Origin: Euleptes europaea
Lineage: Eukaryota > Chordata > Lepidosauria > Squamata > Sphaerodactylidae
Assembly: GCF_029931775.1 (NCBI RefSeq)
Contig: NW_026612052.1
Span: forward strand, 372,001-436,000
Direction of reading: 5' to 3'
DNA: 64,000 nt
Within the stretch, counting starts at the first letter, position 1. Every line of letters begins with the position of its first letter. This document shows, piece by piece, positions 52,312-62,499 of this stretch. A model generated the notes under the pieces. That model was not told where the DNA came from and did not search any database. It saw only the letters and a program-made list of their open reading frames with translations. A program made the translations under genes and the position numbers.

Positions 52312-53210
52312 TAGGGTTGTGCATATCGATAAACCCAAACTGAAAATAAACCCAAAATTGAGTGTTACTCCTCTGAAGATGCCTGCCCCAGCTGCTGGCG
52401 AAACGTCAGGAAAGAAAATACCAAGACCACGGTTACACATCCCAGATAACCTACAAGAACCAACCGAAATTAGCTGTTTAGGCAATAGTCGGGTTTCGGT
52501 TTCACTGGATACCAAAACCTGGGAATAAAGCTGAAGCCGAATAGCTGATAGCCAAAATAGCTGAATAAATATTCGGCTTTTTTCGGCTTCTGCTTTTCCC
52601 TATGGGGATTTTTAAATGAGCTCTGGGGGAGACATTTTTAGAGGTAGAGTTCCCAAATTTTCAGGGTAGCTTCAAAGGACTCTCCTTGCATGAACCCCAA
52701 AGTATGGTGAAGATTGTGTGAGGGGGTCCAATTTTATGGGGACCAGAAGGGGTTGCCTCCCTCCTCCATAGAAATGGATGGTAAAGTTTACAATGCTTCT
52801 CTATGGAGGAGGAGGTTTACCACTTCAGGACCCCATAAAATCGGACCTTCTGCCCAAACTTTACCAGACTTTGGGGTACATGCAAGGAGAGTGCCTTGAA
52901 GCTACGCTGCAAATTTGGTGATCTATTTCAAAAAATGCCCCCACCCAGGATAATTTTAAAAGTACTTACTTTTCACAGTCTGTAATGGTCGCATCCATAC
53001 CCAAGAGTCATGGGAAAATTCAGTTTCCCATGAATTCTTGCAAGCACTCCATTGCGAGCATTCATGGGAAACTTAGTTTTCCCAAAATTATTCGATGCGG
53101 AATCAGGTGGATATGACTGCCCCATTTTAAGACTATGATTTTCTAAGAGCTAGAGGATCTGTTGAAATAGTTTATCTCATCTCTTAATTTTATGATTGTG
53201 CATCTCTACT
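52312..53210. mobile_element. hAT-like TAGGGTTGTGC element with internal long palindrome
   Basis: The left end TAGGGTTGTGCATATCG equals that of 14847; the right end near 53210 is a poorer GTGCATCTCTA. Subterminal TTCGGCT/AGCTGAA words recur. 52625-52705 and 52865-52945 are inverted copies ('gggtagcttcaaaggactct' against 'gagtgccttgaagctacgct'). A Penelope-type 3' end is inserted at 52361-52462. Confidence 0.6.
52361..52462 (+). mobile_element. Penelope-like 3' end, about 100 bases, inserted in a hAT-like element
   Basis: Nearly the same as the last 100 bases of the element at 33399-35546 (from 'agtgttactcctctgaagat' to 'ataacctacaagaacca'). Flanks 'ccaaaatt' and 'ccgaaatt' may be the target duplication. 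Confidence 0.8.
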
Positions 53211-54254
53211 CACTTTTTAAGCAACATTGCCACCCACTGTGCTGATTTCTTTTTAATGACAGTTCATTAGAAAACAATCAGCTAGTTTTTGATAAGCCAT
53301 ACCATAACTGTTTGGGAAACTCCAGATTGAATTCATAATCCTTGTATTTTAAATCTCTGCCATTAGCCCCCAACCATGTTCACTTCCTACATTTTAAACA
53401 TAGAAACATATCAGCAGTTTAAGAAAAGCAAACATTGTCTTTCAGATTCTCATCTACTGGGACTGAAACGCAGAGATAAATATTCAATTGAAGAAGAAGC
53501 AGTTGTTGAAATGTGAGGCCAATCCCCCCCCAACACTCCCCCAAATCTAGCTTTCCTGTTACTATTTAAGGATGAAATAATTGAACTTCACTCCTTACCA
53601 CTATCACCATTTAACATTACACAGCAGGGAGGGATAAATTAAACACTATGGTGGCAGTGTGAGGAATCAAGGTTCTGCAATGTTCTACAAATGATTCAGG
53701 GGCAGTAATACATTGAGCATGAGCCAGAGCGCTGTAGCTGAAAGCTAATTTTCCCTAAATGGGTATGAGAGGACACTTTTATTTTTCATTTTTTTAATAT
53801 TTTTTTCAGATATCAAATAATATTTTAATTTTTGAATACTTTCATTTTTTCCCCTTGGGATATAACACACAAAGACTGGACCAAACAGTTTTCAGTTATT
53901 ATAACTTTTACAGTATACAGAAATGTTTCACTTAAAATTTTAAAAATGGCTCTTCTGGGTCTCTATAATAATAGCTGCGGTCGCTTGGAGCTAAAAGCGA
54001 TTGACCAGTTTTAAGTGCGTTTCCATTTTTTTCCTAGTGACTTTGGGTAGCGGTATTTTTAAATTTAGTGTCCTTACATTCTTCTCATCAACTTCCTAAG
54101 ACAGTTTTAAAAAGCATTGTAATTTATTCCATTGTTTATTGGATGTATCACTCTGCTTTTACTGCATTGCCTTCTGCTTTGATAATTCAGTTTTCTGCCT
54201 TGCTTATGCTATAGCATGTCTGATACATTTCCCTTACTGTATCGTTTTTTTCGA
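53211..54254. other. Intergenic DNA, nothing recognised
   Basis: AT-rich; no supported gene or repeat. Confidence 0.4.
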
Positions 54255-54497
54255 GAGCCAGTGTTAAGAGCGGTGGTTTGGAGCAGTGGGCTCTGATCTG
54301 GAGAACCAGGTTTGATTCCCCAGACCTCCACATGAGCGGAGGAGGCTGATCTGGTGAACTGGATTTGTTTCCCCACTCCTACACATGAAGCCAGCTGGGT
54401 GACCTTGGGCAAGTCACACTCTCTCAGCTTCCCCTACCTCACAGGGTGTCTGTTGTGGGGAGGGGAAGGAAAGGTGATTGTAAGCCGGTTTGAGTCT
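54255..54497 (+). mobile_element. tRNA-derived SINE with part of the A box deleted
   Basis: It reads GAGAGCCAGTG directly followed by TTAAGAGC, so about 11 bases of the A-box region (TGGTGTAGTGG) are missing. The B box and body are present and the (CTT)n tail is absent. Confidence 0.8.
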
Positions 54498-54904
54498 AAA
54501 TAAATATGCCACAACTAAAATGAAAGAAATTCTAGACAGGCAATCTGGCTTGAAAGTGATAGTATTGGTTTGAAGAAGTCTCAGGTTTTGTGTCCAGCCT
54601 CATATAAATCTGCCTTTAATGCTATTGCAAAGTATTAAACTTTCTCTGGTTACACCACACTGTATTATCTGGGCTGACCCAGGTGTAGATATCTGTTTTA
54701 TAAGATGATGTTTCATAAGGTGGTCTAGTTACTCCCCTCCTCCCAAAAAGAGTATGATCAATCATTTAGATTTATAGCTGAAAGGGGATTTGAACCAGGC
54801 ATCAACATCTAAGTCTACATTGTCATCTCTATCATAGTAATCCTAATTGTTTTTAAAATACACTTCTCCACATTATGCCACCTGGGCTGTTCACAGTTCA
54901 ATTA
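54498..54904. other. Intergenic DNA, nothing recognised
   Basis: No supported gene or repeat. Confidence 0.35.
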
Positions 54905-55036
54905 AGAGCTCTCTCAGCCCCACATATCTCACAGGGTGTCTGTTGTGTGAGGGGAGGGGAAGGTGATTGTAAGCCGGTTTGGTTCTGCCTTAAGTCTTAG
55001 AGAAAGTTGGCATTTACAAAGCCAACTCTTCTTCGT
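54905..55036 (+). mobile_element. tRNA-derived SINE, 3' part
   Basis: 'agctctctcagccccacata' to 'aagccaactcttcttcg' in family order; the head is missing. Confidence 0.7.
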
Positions 55037-55329
55037 CTATTATTTTTAATCCTAGTCATTAGACCCCAACCGATTGCAATGTCTATTGGATATTGTCTGA
55101 TTACACTGTTTGATATCGTGTGATCCACCTTGAGTCTCAGCGAGAAAGGTGAACAAATACATACATTTAATAAAGGATTTTTTTAAAATCACATTTGCAG
55201 CTGTTTCAAGTCTGCTAATTTTCAGAATGAATCTGATAATAATGTTCTGGGTAGCAGCAATTGGACTGGTGGGCTGGGTCTAAAAACCTCATTCTGCATC
55301 AAATAACAAAAGCAAGCCTTGCCTGGATA

Positions 55330-55495
55330 TAGAATGTGAAGCGGTAGCCATGTTAGTCTGTTGTAGCAAATAATAATAATAATAATAATAATAACAATGA
55401 TAACAACAACAGCAATAATAATAATAGGTTCAGTGACACCTTAAAGACTAACAGTTATTTCAATATGAGCTTTCATGAGTTACCGTTCACTTCTT
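55330..55495 (-). repeat. Dispersed repeat with (AAT)n expansion
   Basis: 'gtagccatgttagtctgttg', an ATAATAATA run, then 'accttaaagactaacagtta' match, reversed, the piece at 36885-36990. Confidence 0.55.
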
Positions 55496-55880
55496 GTATT
55501 AAAAAAACCCAAACCAATACCATGTTACCTGTTACATGAGCTGCAGGTGAGCTTCAATGAGCTTTTTACCTTGTCTGCTGGGACGTTTTCTTTTGTGTCA
55601 GTGCTGAGCAAGGGAGAATCCTGTTCAGAGAACTTGACAGCTGCTCTGAAGACAGTTCCACTCCATTTCCCCAGGATGATATTAGTGAATGTATTGTTCC
55701 AGTAATTGTATACAAGACATTGTCCCTGTGATCTAATCAGAAATAGAGCAATCTGGAAGAGGCTGTGTCTCAGCAGTTGAATAGATTATTTTCTATCCAG
55801 AGAGTCTTCATTCCCTAGCATCACCAATGAAAGGCTCCCAGCTAGCAAGCACAGGGGAAGACTCCTCTCTGCGTGAAACA
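55496..55880. other. Intergenic DNA, nothing recognised
   Basis: No supported gene or repeat. Confidence 0.35.
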
Positions 55881-55884
55881 CTAG

Positions 55885-56066
55885 TGGGAGGTGCTTGGGG
55901 TGGAGCCTGAGGAGGGCAGAGTTTGGGGAGGGCAGGGACTTCAATGCCGTATAGTCCAATTGCCAAAGCCGCCATTTTTTCCCATGGGAACTGATCTCCT
56001 ATCAGCTGGAGATCAGTTGTAATAGCAGGAGATTTCCAGCTACCACCTGGAGGTTGACAACCCTAG
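55885..56066 (-). mobile_element. hAT-type TAGGGTTGCC element, one end missing
   Basis: 'tggggtggagcctgaggagg' to 'ggaggttgacaacccta' in reverse family order. Confidence 0.7.
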
Positions 56067-56189
56067 TGAATACCTTTCCTGGTGCCCACCTAGTGTTTTT
56101 AGAAAGTGGGTTGGGCCACTTGAGGCTTTTGCCCAGTAAAGCTTCTGAGTTGGGAGCCTTGGCCAAATAGACAACATAGAGCACTCTAC

Positions 56190-56590
56190 TGTCAGGATCA
56201 GGCATTTACCCCTAGCATCCCTTAAAAGCAAATTCATCCAGGCAGGTGGTCCTGAAGCAATAATACTTTATTAGGAGCAAAAGGGTAAATTAAAAGAACT
56301 GACTGTCTACAGAACGAAAAAGGCTGCTAATGGCATGACACGGGTAGAATACATGGTTAAAAGCCAGAGAAAGCAAAGAAAGCAAAACAAAGTGAAACAG
56401 TTCCGACATAACAGTTCCCAGGGCATGATAGGCAACACAACAGCTGTGGATTGCAGGCTGAGTGAATAACAGGATAACTGGATGAGAAACTATACACAGA
56501 GTTTGTGAACCAAGAACTTGACCTGTAGCCAGAGCTTGGCCTGGTCCTGCCAAGAGCCCTTCTTCGGGTGACTTTAGTCAGAACCTGACA
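56190..56590 (-). mobile_element. Probable solo LTR of an LTR retrotransposon (fossil)
   Basis: About 400 bases bounded by TGTCAGG and CCTGACA, with a minus-strand AATAAA about 80 bases from its 3' end. The five-base flanks nearly agree. No internal coding region is present. Family not determined; moderately old by appearance. Confidence 0.5.
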
Positions 56591-57897
56591 TATACTTTAT
56601 GTGTCTAACTGCACCACAACAGCGTAGAGCATATATGCTTGCCAGGCTAAATGTACTACCCTCTGCCTTTCTATGTGGAAGATTTAATAAAATCCTATTT
56701 GCGGACAGAGTTTTTCCCTGCGGGAATGGTGAAATGAATCCTTTGTGCATGTCCTTTTCACTTGTCGCTTTTATGCTTGTAGCCGATCCCAGTTCATTGA
56801 CCCACTGTTCGTAAACAGAGAATGGCTCTCTGGTGAAATCAGGACATCCTATCTTATGACCACACAACACCCAAAAATAATTGGATCAGTGGCAAGATTC
56901 TTACAGCTAGCAATCAGGTATCGTGAATGGCGTGTAGCTTTCCTTAATGGCTGATTTGGGATGGTTTTATCCAATTTTATTTATTTGTAGGGCTGTCAAT
57001 TCGGTTCGGTCCGAACTGAAAATCAACCGAATTTCCCCTGATTCGGTGATTTTCTGTTCAGACGGATCCGAACTCAAAACTGGCGGGCAACCGGGGGGGC
57101 CGAATTCAGCGAGTTCGGGAGTTTGCGAATAAATTCGGCCAATTCGGCCCCCCTTCAGGGGAGCCCGCTGAAAGGCGCGGGCTGCCCTTTAAACTGATCT
57201 GAGCCTCCCAGCTGGGAGGCTCAGATCAGTTTAAAGGGCAGCCCGTGCCTCTCCAGCGGAGCCCGCTGAAGGGGGGCGGGCTGCCCTTTAAACTCATCTG
57301 AGCCTCCCGGCCGGGAGGCACAGAGGAGTTTAAATGACAGCCCGCGCCTCTCCAGCGGAGCCCGCTGAAGGGGGGCGGACTGTCATTTAAACTCATCTGC
57401 GCCTCCCGGCCGGGAGGCTCAGATGAGTTTAAAGGGCAGCCCGCCCCCCTTCAGCGGGCTCTGCTGGAGAGGCGCAGGCTGCCCTTTAAACTGACCTGCG
57501 CCTCCCAGCTGGGAGGCTCAGATCAGTTTAAAGGGCAGCCCGAGCCTCTCCAGCGGAGCCCGCTGAAGGGGGGCGGGCTGCCCTTTAAACTGATCTGCGC
57601 CTCCCAGCTGGGAGGCTCAGATCAGTTTAAAGGGGCCCCGCGCGCCTTCAGGGAATCCCTCTGAAGGCGCGCTGGGGCCGAATTTTCCCCCGAACTCCGG
57701 ATCCCCCCGAATTACTGGGGATCCGAAGCGGGGGAGTTCGGACTTCGGCACGTACTGAATCCACAAGGGTCAAATTCGGCCGAATCCGAACTGTACCGAA
57801 TTTTTTTTTTTGACAGCCCTATTTATTTGTACTCGGTTTTATCCAAATGTATGCTCTTCCTTTTTATATGCCAGTAAAGGCTTGTGTTGTGTTGTGT
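56591..57897 (+). mobile_element. LINE fragment, same family as 15161-19431, split by a hAT-type element
   Basis: It encodes QQRRAYMLARLNVLPSA, matching RRIFMLARLNILPSA of the 4.3-kb LINE, then a Cys-type region and the end AATTTTATTTATTTG. After the insertion at 56988-57821 it resumes to 'tatgccagtaaaggcttgtg' and a TTGTG tail. Only the 3' part is present. Confidence 0.75.
56988..57821. mobile_element. hAT-type non-autonomous element with palindromic array (copy B)
   Basis: 834 bases with perfect TAGGGCTGTCAA / TTGACAGCCCTA ends and exact TTTATTTG duplications at 56980-56987 and 57822-57829. The same TTCGG/CCGAA-rich ends as copy A enclose five ~100-base palindromes centred on CCTCCCAGCTGGGAGG or CCTCCCGGCCGGGAGG. 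The ends of the two copies are nearly identical while the arrays differ in unit order, so the interior rearranges faster than the ends. Confidence 0.93.
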
Positions 57898-57989
57898 GTG
57901 TGGCTTCTGATTGGCCATTGGATATTTGCTTGGCTGTGCAGATTTTTAAAAACACTGGTTTGGCAGCAGCTGCCACCACAGCTCAAGGG

Positions 57990-58133
57990 TCTTCACTTTG
58001 TGACTGAAGGTAACCTGTGGCAGCCATTTTGTGGCTGGCTTCACCTCCTGTGGCAGCCATTTTGTGGCTATGCCCACCATACTCTGTCAGAATTCCAAAG
58101 ATGACCACAGGCTCAAAAAGGTTGGGAACCCCT
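57990..58133 (-). mobile_element. hAT-like fragment ending GGTTGGGAACCCCTG
   Basis: A twice-repeated GTGGCAGCCATTTTGTGGCT and an end GGTTGGGAACCCCTG, a hAT-style terminal sequence. The other end is not identified. Confidence 0.55.
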
Positions 58134-58354
58134 GCCTCGCTCAGTGCTCACTTCCATTCCCCCATCAGGCTTTCCTTGTTCCCAGGAGCTGCAAGGAGGA
58201 AGATGTTCCATTTGGCTCAACCTACTGCAACAATCATTTTGGAGCTGGTACTCACCACCCTCTCTCAACATGTCAGAGGGGCCCTCAGGCTCAAAATGGA
58301 TGGAGACCCTGTAGCCAGATGTGCAGGTTTTTCTCATTTGAATTCTGTGGGTGC

Positions 58355-58655
58355 ATCTAAATCAGAGGTTCCCAACCTTTTTTTGACCAGGGACCACTAG
58401 GACTTTTTTGTTCGGTGCAGGGACCCCAAGGTTCAAAATAAAAATTCAGAGAATTTGAAAATAAACTTTAATCATAACTGTTAGTTAAACATTAAACTTA
58501 GAATAATATTTGAATATATATTTTTATAATAGAGAACTTTTAATTGAAAATATTAATGTATTATGGGTTTATAACTTTGTTTTGCGGACCTTAATTTAGT
58601 TCTCGCGGACCCCTGGGGGTCCATGGACCCCCGGTTGGGAACCAGTGATCTAAAT
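58355..58655. mobile_element. hAT-type element (CAGAGGTTCCCAACC) with exact 8-base duplication
   Basis: The element 58363-58647 (285 bases) has ends CAGAGGTTCCCAACC and GGTTGGGAACCAGTG. ATCTAAAT is duplicated exactly at 58355-58362 and 58648-58655. No coding capacity. Confidence 0.9.
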
Positions 58656-58991
58656 GGTACAGGTAATGTGAGCCATATCAGGGGTCCCTGACCCATCTCA
58701 TAGTCACACTGTACTCTGGGGACTCACCTTTAAAAACTGCTGGTCACTTGGTGTGGCTCCAAGCAGTGTAATCAGGACAAGAGGCTTCTGTTTTCTCTCT
58801 TATGCCATTTTCCATAGTTAGGGTTGCCAGCTCCAGGTTGAGAAATACCTGGAGATTTTGGGGGTGGAGTCTGAAGAGACTTCAATGTGGTATAATGCCA
58901 TAGAGTCCACCTTACAAAGTGACTATTATCTCCAGGTGAACTGATCTCTGCCACCTAGAGTTCAGTTGTAATTGCAGGAGATCTCCAGCAA

Positions 58992-59205
58992 GTTGTGTGT
59001 GTTAAGTACCATCAAGTCGCTTCCGACTCATGGCGACCCTATGAATGAAAGTCCTCCAAAATGTCCTATCTTTGACAGCCTTATTCAGATCCCATCTTCC
59101 AGCACTATATCTTTTTTTCATTTTGGATTGTCTCATCATAGGGTTTTCAAGGTAAAGGTTGGTCAGAAGTGGTTTACCAGTGCCTTCTTCTGCGCAGTAC
59201 TAACC
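58992..59205 (-). mobile_element. BovB/RTE LINE 3' end
   Basis: The minus strand encodes AVKDRTFWRTFIHRVAMSRK and then RLDGT followed by a stop, the RTE/BovB C-terminus, with (CA)-rich tail. The DNA at its end (GAGTCGGAAGCGACTTGATG) is the tail borrowed by the 5S and Sauria-type SINEs. Confidence 0.8.
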
Positions 59206-59525
59206 AGGGTTAGCCGTAGCGGCACTGCCGTTGCCTACGAAAGATCTTCCGCCAGTGTCACCTTCCACTACTGCTGCTGCCCAGTTGCTAACCTTCAGGG
59301 ATTCCTCTGGCACCATCCCCATTGGAACTGCCTATTCTCTTCTGCGGATGTGGCCACTGATCCCTTAAGGGGGTGGATGCATCTTCGTCTGGTGTCTCAG
59401 CTGTGACCATTCTGTCTTGAGTGACTCGGCTAGGAGTTTAGTCCCTTGATGGAGTCTAGACCCCTTACGGTATTGCTTTCAGCTTCCCTGACACACACAA
59501 ACCCCCTCACCACGTTAAGGTGGAG
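59206..59525. other. Unclassified sequence between a BovB end and foldback F3
   Basis: Higher G+C than the surroundings; no recognised domain. Could be an unknown LINE or SINE piece. Confidence 0.35.
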
Positions 59526-59529
59526 GTTA

Positions 59530-59850
59530 ATAACCAACAAAAAGAAACATCTCTGTACTGTTATCATAGGTTAGGAAATTAGTACAAGAATATGCTGAGA
59601 CGAACGTATCCCAGCAATCCGGCCTGTTCTTCAGTAATATGAACATCCATTGAACATCTACCTGTATTTAGGATACGAAAAATATATGCCTAGATTGCTG
59701 TATATGCTTATGGCAATTTATGTACATAGCACTTCACTGATGTGATTTGTCACTTCGGTATATAGAACTTTGCTGTTATTGTTTGTTTGGTTTTCCAATA
59801 CAATTTTTTTTTTTTTTTTTTTGCAGATATCTAAGCATATTCTTGTACTA
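59530..59850. mobile_element. Foldback element F3
   Basis: TTAGTACAAGAATATGCT (59578-59595) is inverted as AGCATATTCTTGTACTAA (59834-59851). The start 'gaaacatctctgtactg' resembles the starts of F1 and F2. A long T-run lies at 59803-59822. A minus-strand CTGAAGA is at 59628-59634 but the GAAAC partner is imperfect. Confidence 0.6.
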
Positions 59851-59875
59851 AGTACCTGGAGGTTGGCAGCCCTAT

Positions 59876-60265
59876 CCATTTACGCAACTAACACATTGTT
59901 ATCCCCCCTGATTTTAAATCACCTCAAAAAAGCATGCATCTGTTTGGAAACAAGTTTGGCTAAAAAGTGTCTTACAAGATAATATATGCAGTATTAAAAT
60001 TCTCCATGCTAGTTCTACCATTAGTCAACATGAGGCTGATCACCTCAGGTGGTAGATTTCAGCTTACCGTTAAAGGGCAGCAAACTACAAATGATTTTGT
60101 TAATTATTTCATTTTCACCACCATAATGGCGGGGGTCCCCCCCCCCATATTTTTCTGCAGGCGCCAATCCCTCCCCTTGAAATACATGTCCTTACTGAGC
60201 AAATTCAATAAATAAATAAATAAATAAAAATAAGGACATTCCAGGAATGTTAAGTACTATCTGTC
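59876..60265. other. 3' flank of the OR6B-like gene, with (AATA)n
   Basis: An (AATA)n run at about 60206-60233 and a C-run near 60137. No AATAAA on the minus strand was noticed. No other gene. Confidence 0.4.
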
Positions 60266-61234
60266 TCACTCAATATAAGTCACTGGAATTAAAACTTTGG
60301 AGAGAGACCTAGTACTTCTGAAAACTTTCTTTAGAGCTCCTTTGACCTCTTGGTTCCTCAAACAGTAAATGAAAGGGTTCAACATAGGAGTGACAATGGT
60401 GTATACAACAGACACCAGTTTGTTGAGATCAAAAGGGTAAATCCTCTTTGGCCTTGCATACATGAAGAGAGTGGCTGAGAAGAAGATGACAACCACAGTG
60501 AGGTGAGCAGCACATGTGGAGAAAGCCTTCTTCCGACCTTGAACTGTGGGGATGCGCAAGATGGTACCAATAATGCAGAGATAAGAAACTATGGTGACCG
60601 AGAGTGGGACCAACAGAATGATCAAGGCCAAGACAAAATCCACAACTTCAGCCACTGTCATATCCTCACATGACATATTTAGCAAGGGGGAAATGTCACA
60701 GAAAAAGTGGTTAATAATATTAGGGCCACAAAATGGCAGGCGAGATATGAAGAGAACCTTCAGCATAGAGGCCAAGAAGCCAGTCAGCCATGACCCCACT
60801 GCTAGCTGCAGGCAGAGGCGCTGGGTCATGATTGTTGGATAACGTAATGGGTTGCAAATTGCCACATAGCGATCATAGGCCATGACGGACAGCAGGACAC
60901 ACTCGGTACATATGAGAGAGCTGAAAAAGTAGAGCTGAGTCATGCAACCTTCAAAGGAGATGCTCTTGTCTTTCGCCAGGAAGTTGACCAATAGTTTGGG
61001 GACAATCACACAGACGTACCATGTCTCCAGGAAGGAGAGATTGCTGAGGAAGAAGTACATGGGCTTGTTAAGCTGAGGGTTGGTTTTGATCACAGCAATG
61101 ATAATGATGTTCTCCAGGAGCGTCAGGACATACATCACCAGGAATGTCACAAACAGAAGCACTTGCAGATCCATGCTGGTTGGAAACCCAAGTAAAATGA
61201 ATTCCTGAACCATAGTCTTATTTTTGTGATCCAT
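60266..61234 (-). CDS. OR6B1-like: Olfactory receptor, class II, OR6B-like (copy 2)
   Basis: 322-residue odorant GPCR from ATG at 61234 ([12 protein letters not shown]). A longer frame to 61258 would begin at TTG and is excluded by a strong acceptor (minus strand CCCCCAATACTACAG) four bases before this ATG. It shows NKT glycosylation, ENIIIIAVI in helix 1, [19 protein letters not shown] in helix 2 (N where LHKPMY is usual), [25 protein letters not shown] at helix 3, loop-2 cysteines (PFCGPN, FFCDIS, NMSCED), [13 protein letters not shown] before helix 6, FMYARPKRI and [40 protein letters not shown] recalls mammalian OR6B1. Sister to the gene at 13286. No disabling change. Confidence 0.96.
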   Translation of the reverse strand: MDHKNKTMVQEFILLGFPTSMDLQVLLFVTFLVMYVLTLLENIIIIAVIKTNPQLNKPMYFFLSNLSFLETWYVCVIVPKLLVNFLAKDKSISFEGCMTQLYFFSSLICTECVLLSVMAYDRYVAICNPLRYPTIMTQRLCLQLAVGSWLTGFLASMLKVLFISRLPFCGPNIINHFFCDISPLLNMSCEDMTVAEVVDFVLALIILLVPLSVTIVSYLCIIGTILRIPTVQGRKKAFSTCAAHLTVVVIFFSATLFMYARPKRIYPFDLNKLVSVVYTIVTPMLNPFIYCLRNQEVKGALKKVFRSTRSLSKVLIPVTYIE

Positions 61235-61238
61235 AGGT

Positions 61239-61275
61239 CTGTAGTATTGGGGGTACAAAAGTGAGAAAGTGGTGA
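61239..61275 (-). promoter_or_regulatory. Splice acceptor of OR6B-like copy 2
   Basis: The minus strand carries a long pyrimidine tract ending CCCCCAATACTACAG at 61239, with only ACCT between it and ATG. Confidence 0.75.
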
Positions 61276-61509
61276 TAAAGAAAAAGTTGTCAATTCAAAT
61301 AGGAAACATGAAAAATAAGGAAGTTTAAAGAATGAAAAGGAAACTTGAATCATACAGAGGTCACAAAAATATTTATTTCCTATCTTACACAGCATGCATA
61401 TTGTTTATTTTCAGATTGACAAAGCTCAGTGACAATGGTTGGAACACACTCCATATTCATAAGGTTTGCTCTGAATTTTGTAGTTTTCATAATCCTATCT
61501 CAAATGTTA

Positions 61510-61685
61510 AGAGAACCAGCGTGGTGTAGTGGTTAAGGGCAGCAGACTCTAATCTGAAGAACTGGGCTTGATTCTTCGCTTCTCCACATGAAGCCATCTG
61601 GGTGACCTTGGGATAGTCACAGTTCTCTCAGAACTCTCTCAGCCCATGCAGAGGCAGGGAATGGTAAACCACCTCCAAATGTCTT
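61510..61685 (+). mobile_element. tRNA-derived SINE, Sauria-SINE-like
   Basis: The head AGCGTGGTGTAGTGGTTAAG has a good A box and a weaker B box. The body shifts into 'ggcagggaatggtaaaccac', the segment that precedes BovB-type tails; the tail itself is missing. Confidence 0.75.
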
Positions 61686-61739
61686 TTATTCATTTCAGTG
61701 GGCTTAGACTGGAGTAACTATGCATACACATGAACATAC

Positions 61740-61946
61740 ACGAAGCTGCCTTATACTGAATCACACCCTTGGTCCATCAAAGTCAGTATTGTTTACTCAG
61801 ACTGCCAGCGGCTCTCCAGGGTCTCAGGCAGAGGTCTTTCACATCACCTACTTGCCTAGTCCCTTTAACTGGAGATGCCTGGGTTGAACCTGGGACCTTC
61901 TGCATGCCAAGCAGATGCTCTACCACTGAGCCACAGCCCCTCCCCA
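61740..61946 (-). mobile_element. tRNA-derived SINE, third family
   Basis: The minus strand reads GGGCTGTGGCTCAGTGGTAG and GGTTCAACCC (A and B boxes), with TTGGCATGCAGAAGG between, then a body unlike the other two SINE families, ending near 'gtataaggcagcttcgtg'. The tRNA-like part is followed by retroposon sequence, so it is not a tRNA gene. Confidence 0.85.
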
Positions 61947-61949
61947 AGT

Positions 61950-62490
61950 GCATAGAATTGCACTGTTTATGAGAACACTTTGTTTGTTTTTTTGTTTGTT
62001 TTAAATACCCTACATGGGATAAGCCATGTGACAAGATTTTGGAAAATATAAAATTTCCCCCTCCCCCGCAGAATGAAATTCTTTGAATTTTAAACCTTTT
62101 CCATTGCCAGACTTTGGCTTTGCCATTGCCCAGATTAATGCAAATAATCATTCCTTAAAAACTAGAGGCATACCTCAAATTCAGGAAGATCTGTCAGATT
62201 CTCATTTAGAAAAATGGAAATACACATGAGGAAACTTAATGAAAGTAACTTGAATGTTAAAAAAATTTCAATTGAAATTTGTGACTACTTCCCCCCATGA
62301 AGCTTCCCTATTACTATTTTTGGAGTTTAACTAACCATGGTGTATTTCAATATTTTCACCATGTAGTGTTATAGAGAAGAAGCAGATTTGTTCATTATCA
62401 TTCCATCTCAAGATTTATCCAAGCAGCTCAGTTCAGCATAAGCACTTCTCTCAACTTCTTTTTTATCATGTGAAGTAGCTTGAGCAAATC
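61950..62490. other. Intergenic DNA, nothing recognised
   Basis: No supported gene or repeat. Confidence 0.35.
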
Positions 62491-62499
62491 AAGATCAAA

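Larger units (their letters stand above)
58819..59874 (-). mobile_element. hAT-type TAGGGTTGCC element split by a BovB tail and foldback F3
   Basis: The left piece 58819-58990 runs to 'aggagatctccagcaag'; the right piece 59851-59874 resumes 'agtacctggaggttggcagc' and ends CCCTA. In between lie a BovB/RTE tail (58992-59205), about 300 unclassified bases and F3 (about 59530-59850). Confidence 0.7.

Noticed and set aside
60266-61258. 330-residue version of OR6B-like copy 2
   Set aside because: The extra eight codons begin at TTG and lie upstream of a strong splice acceptor; ATG at 61234 is used instead.
61740-61946. tRNA gene
   Set aside because: A and B boxes are present but the region continues into a SINE body, and no full cloverleaf with a clean 3' end is seen.
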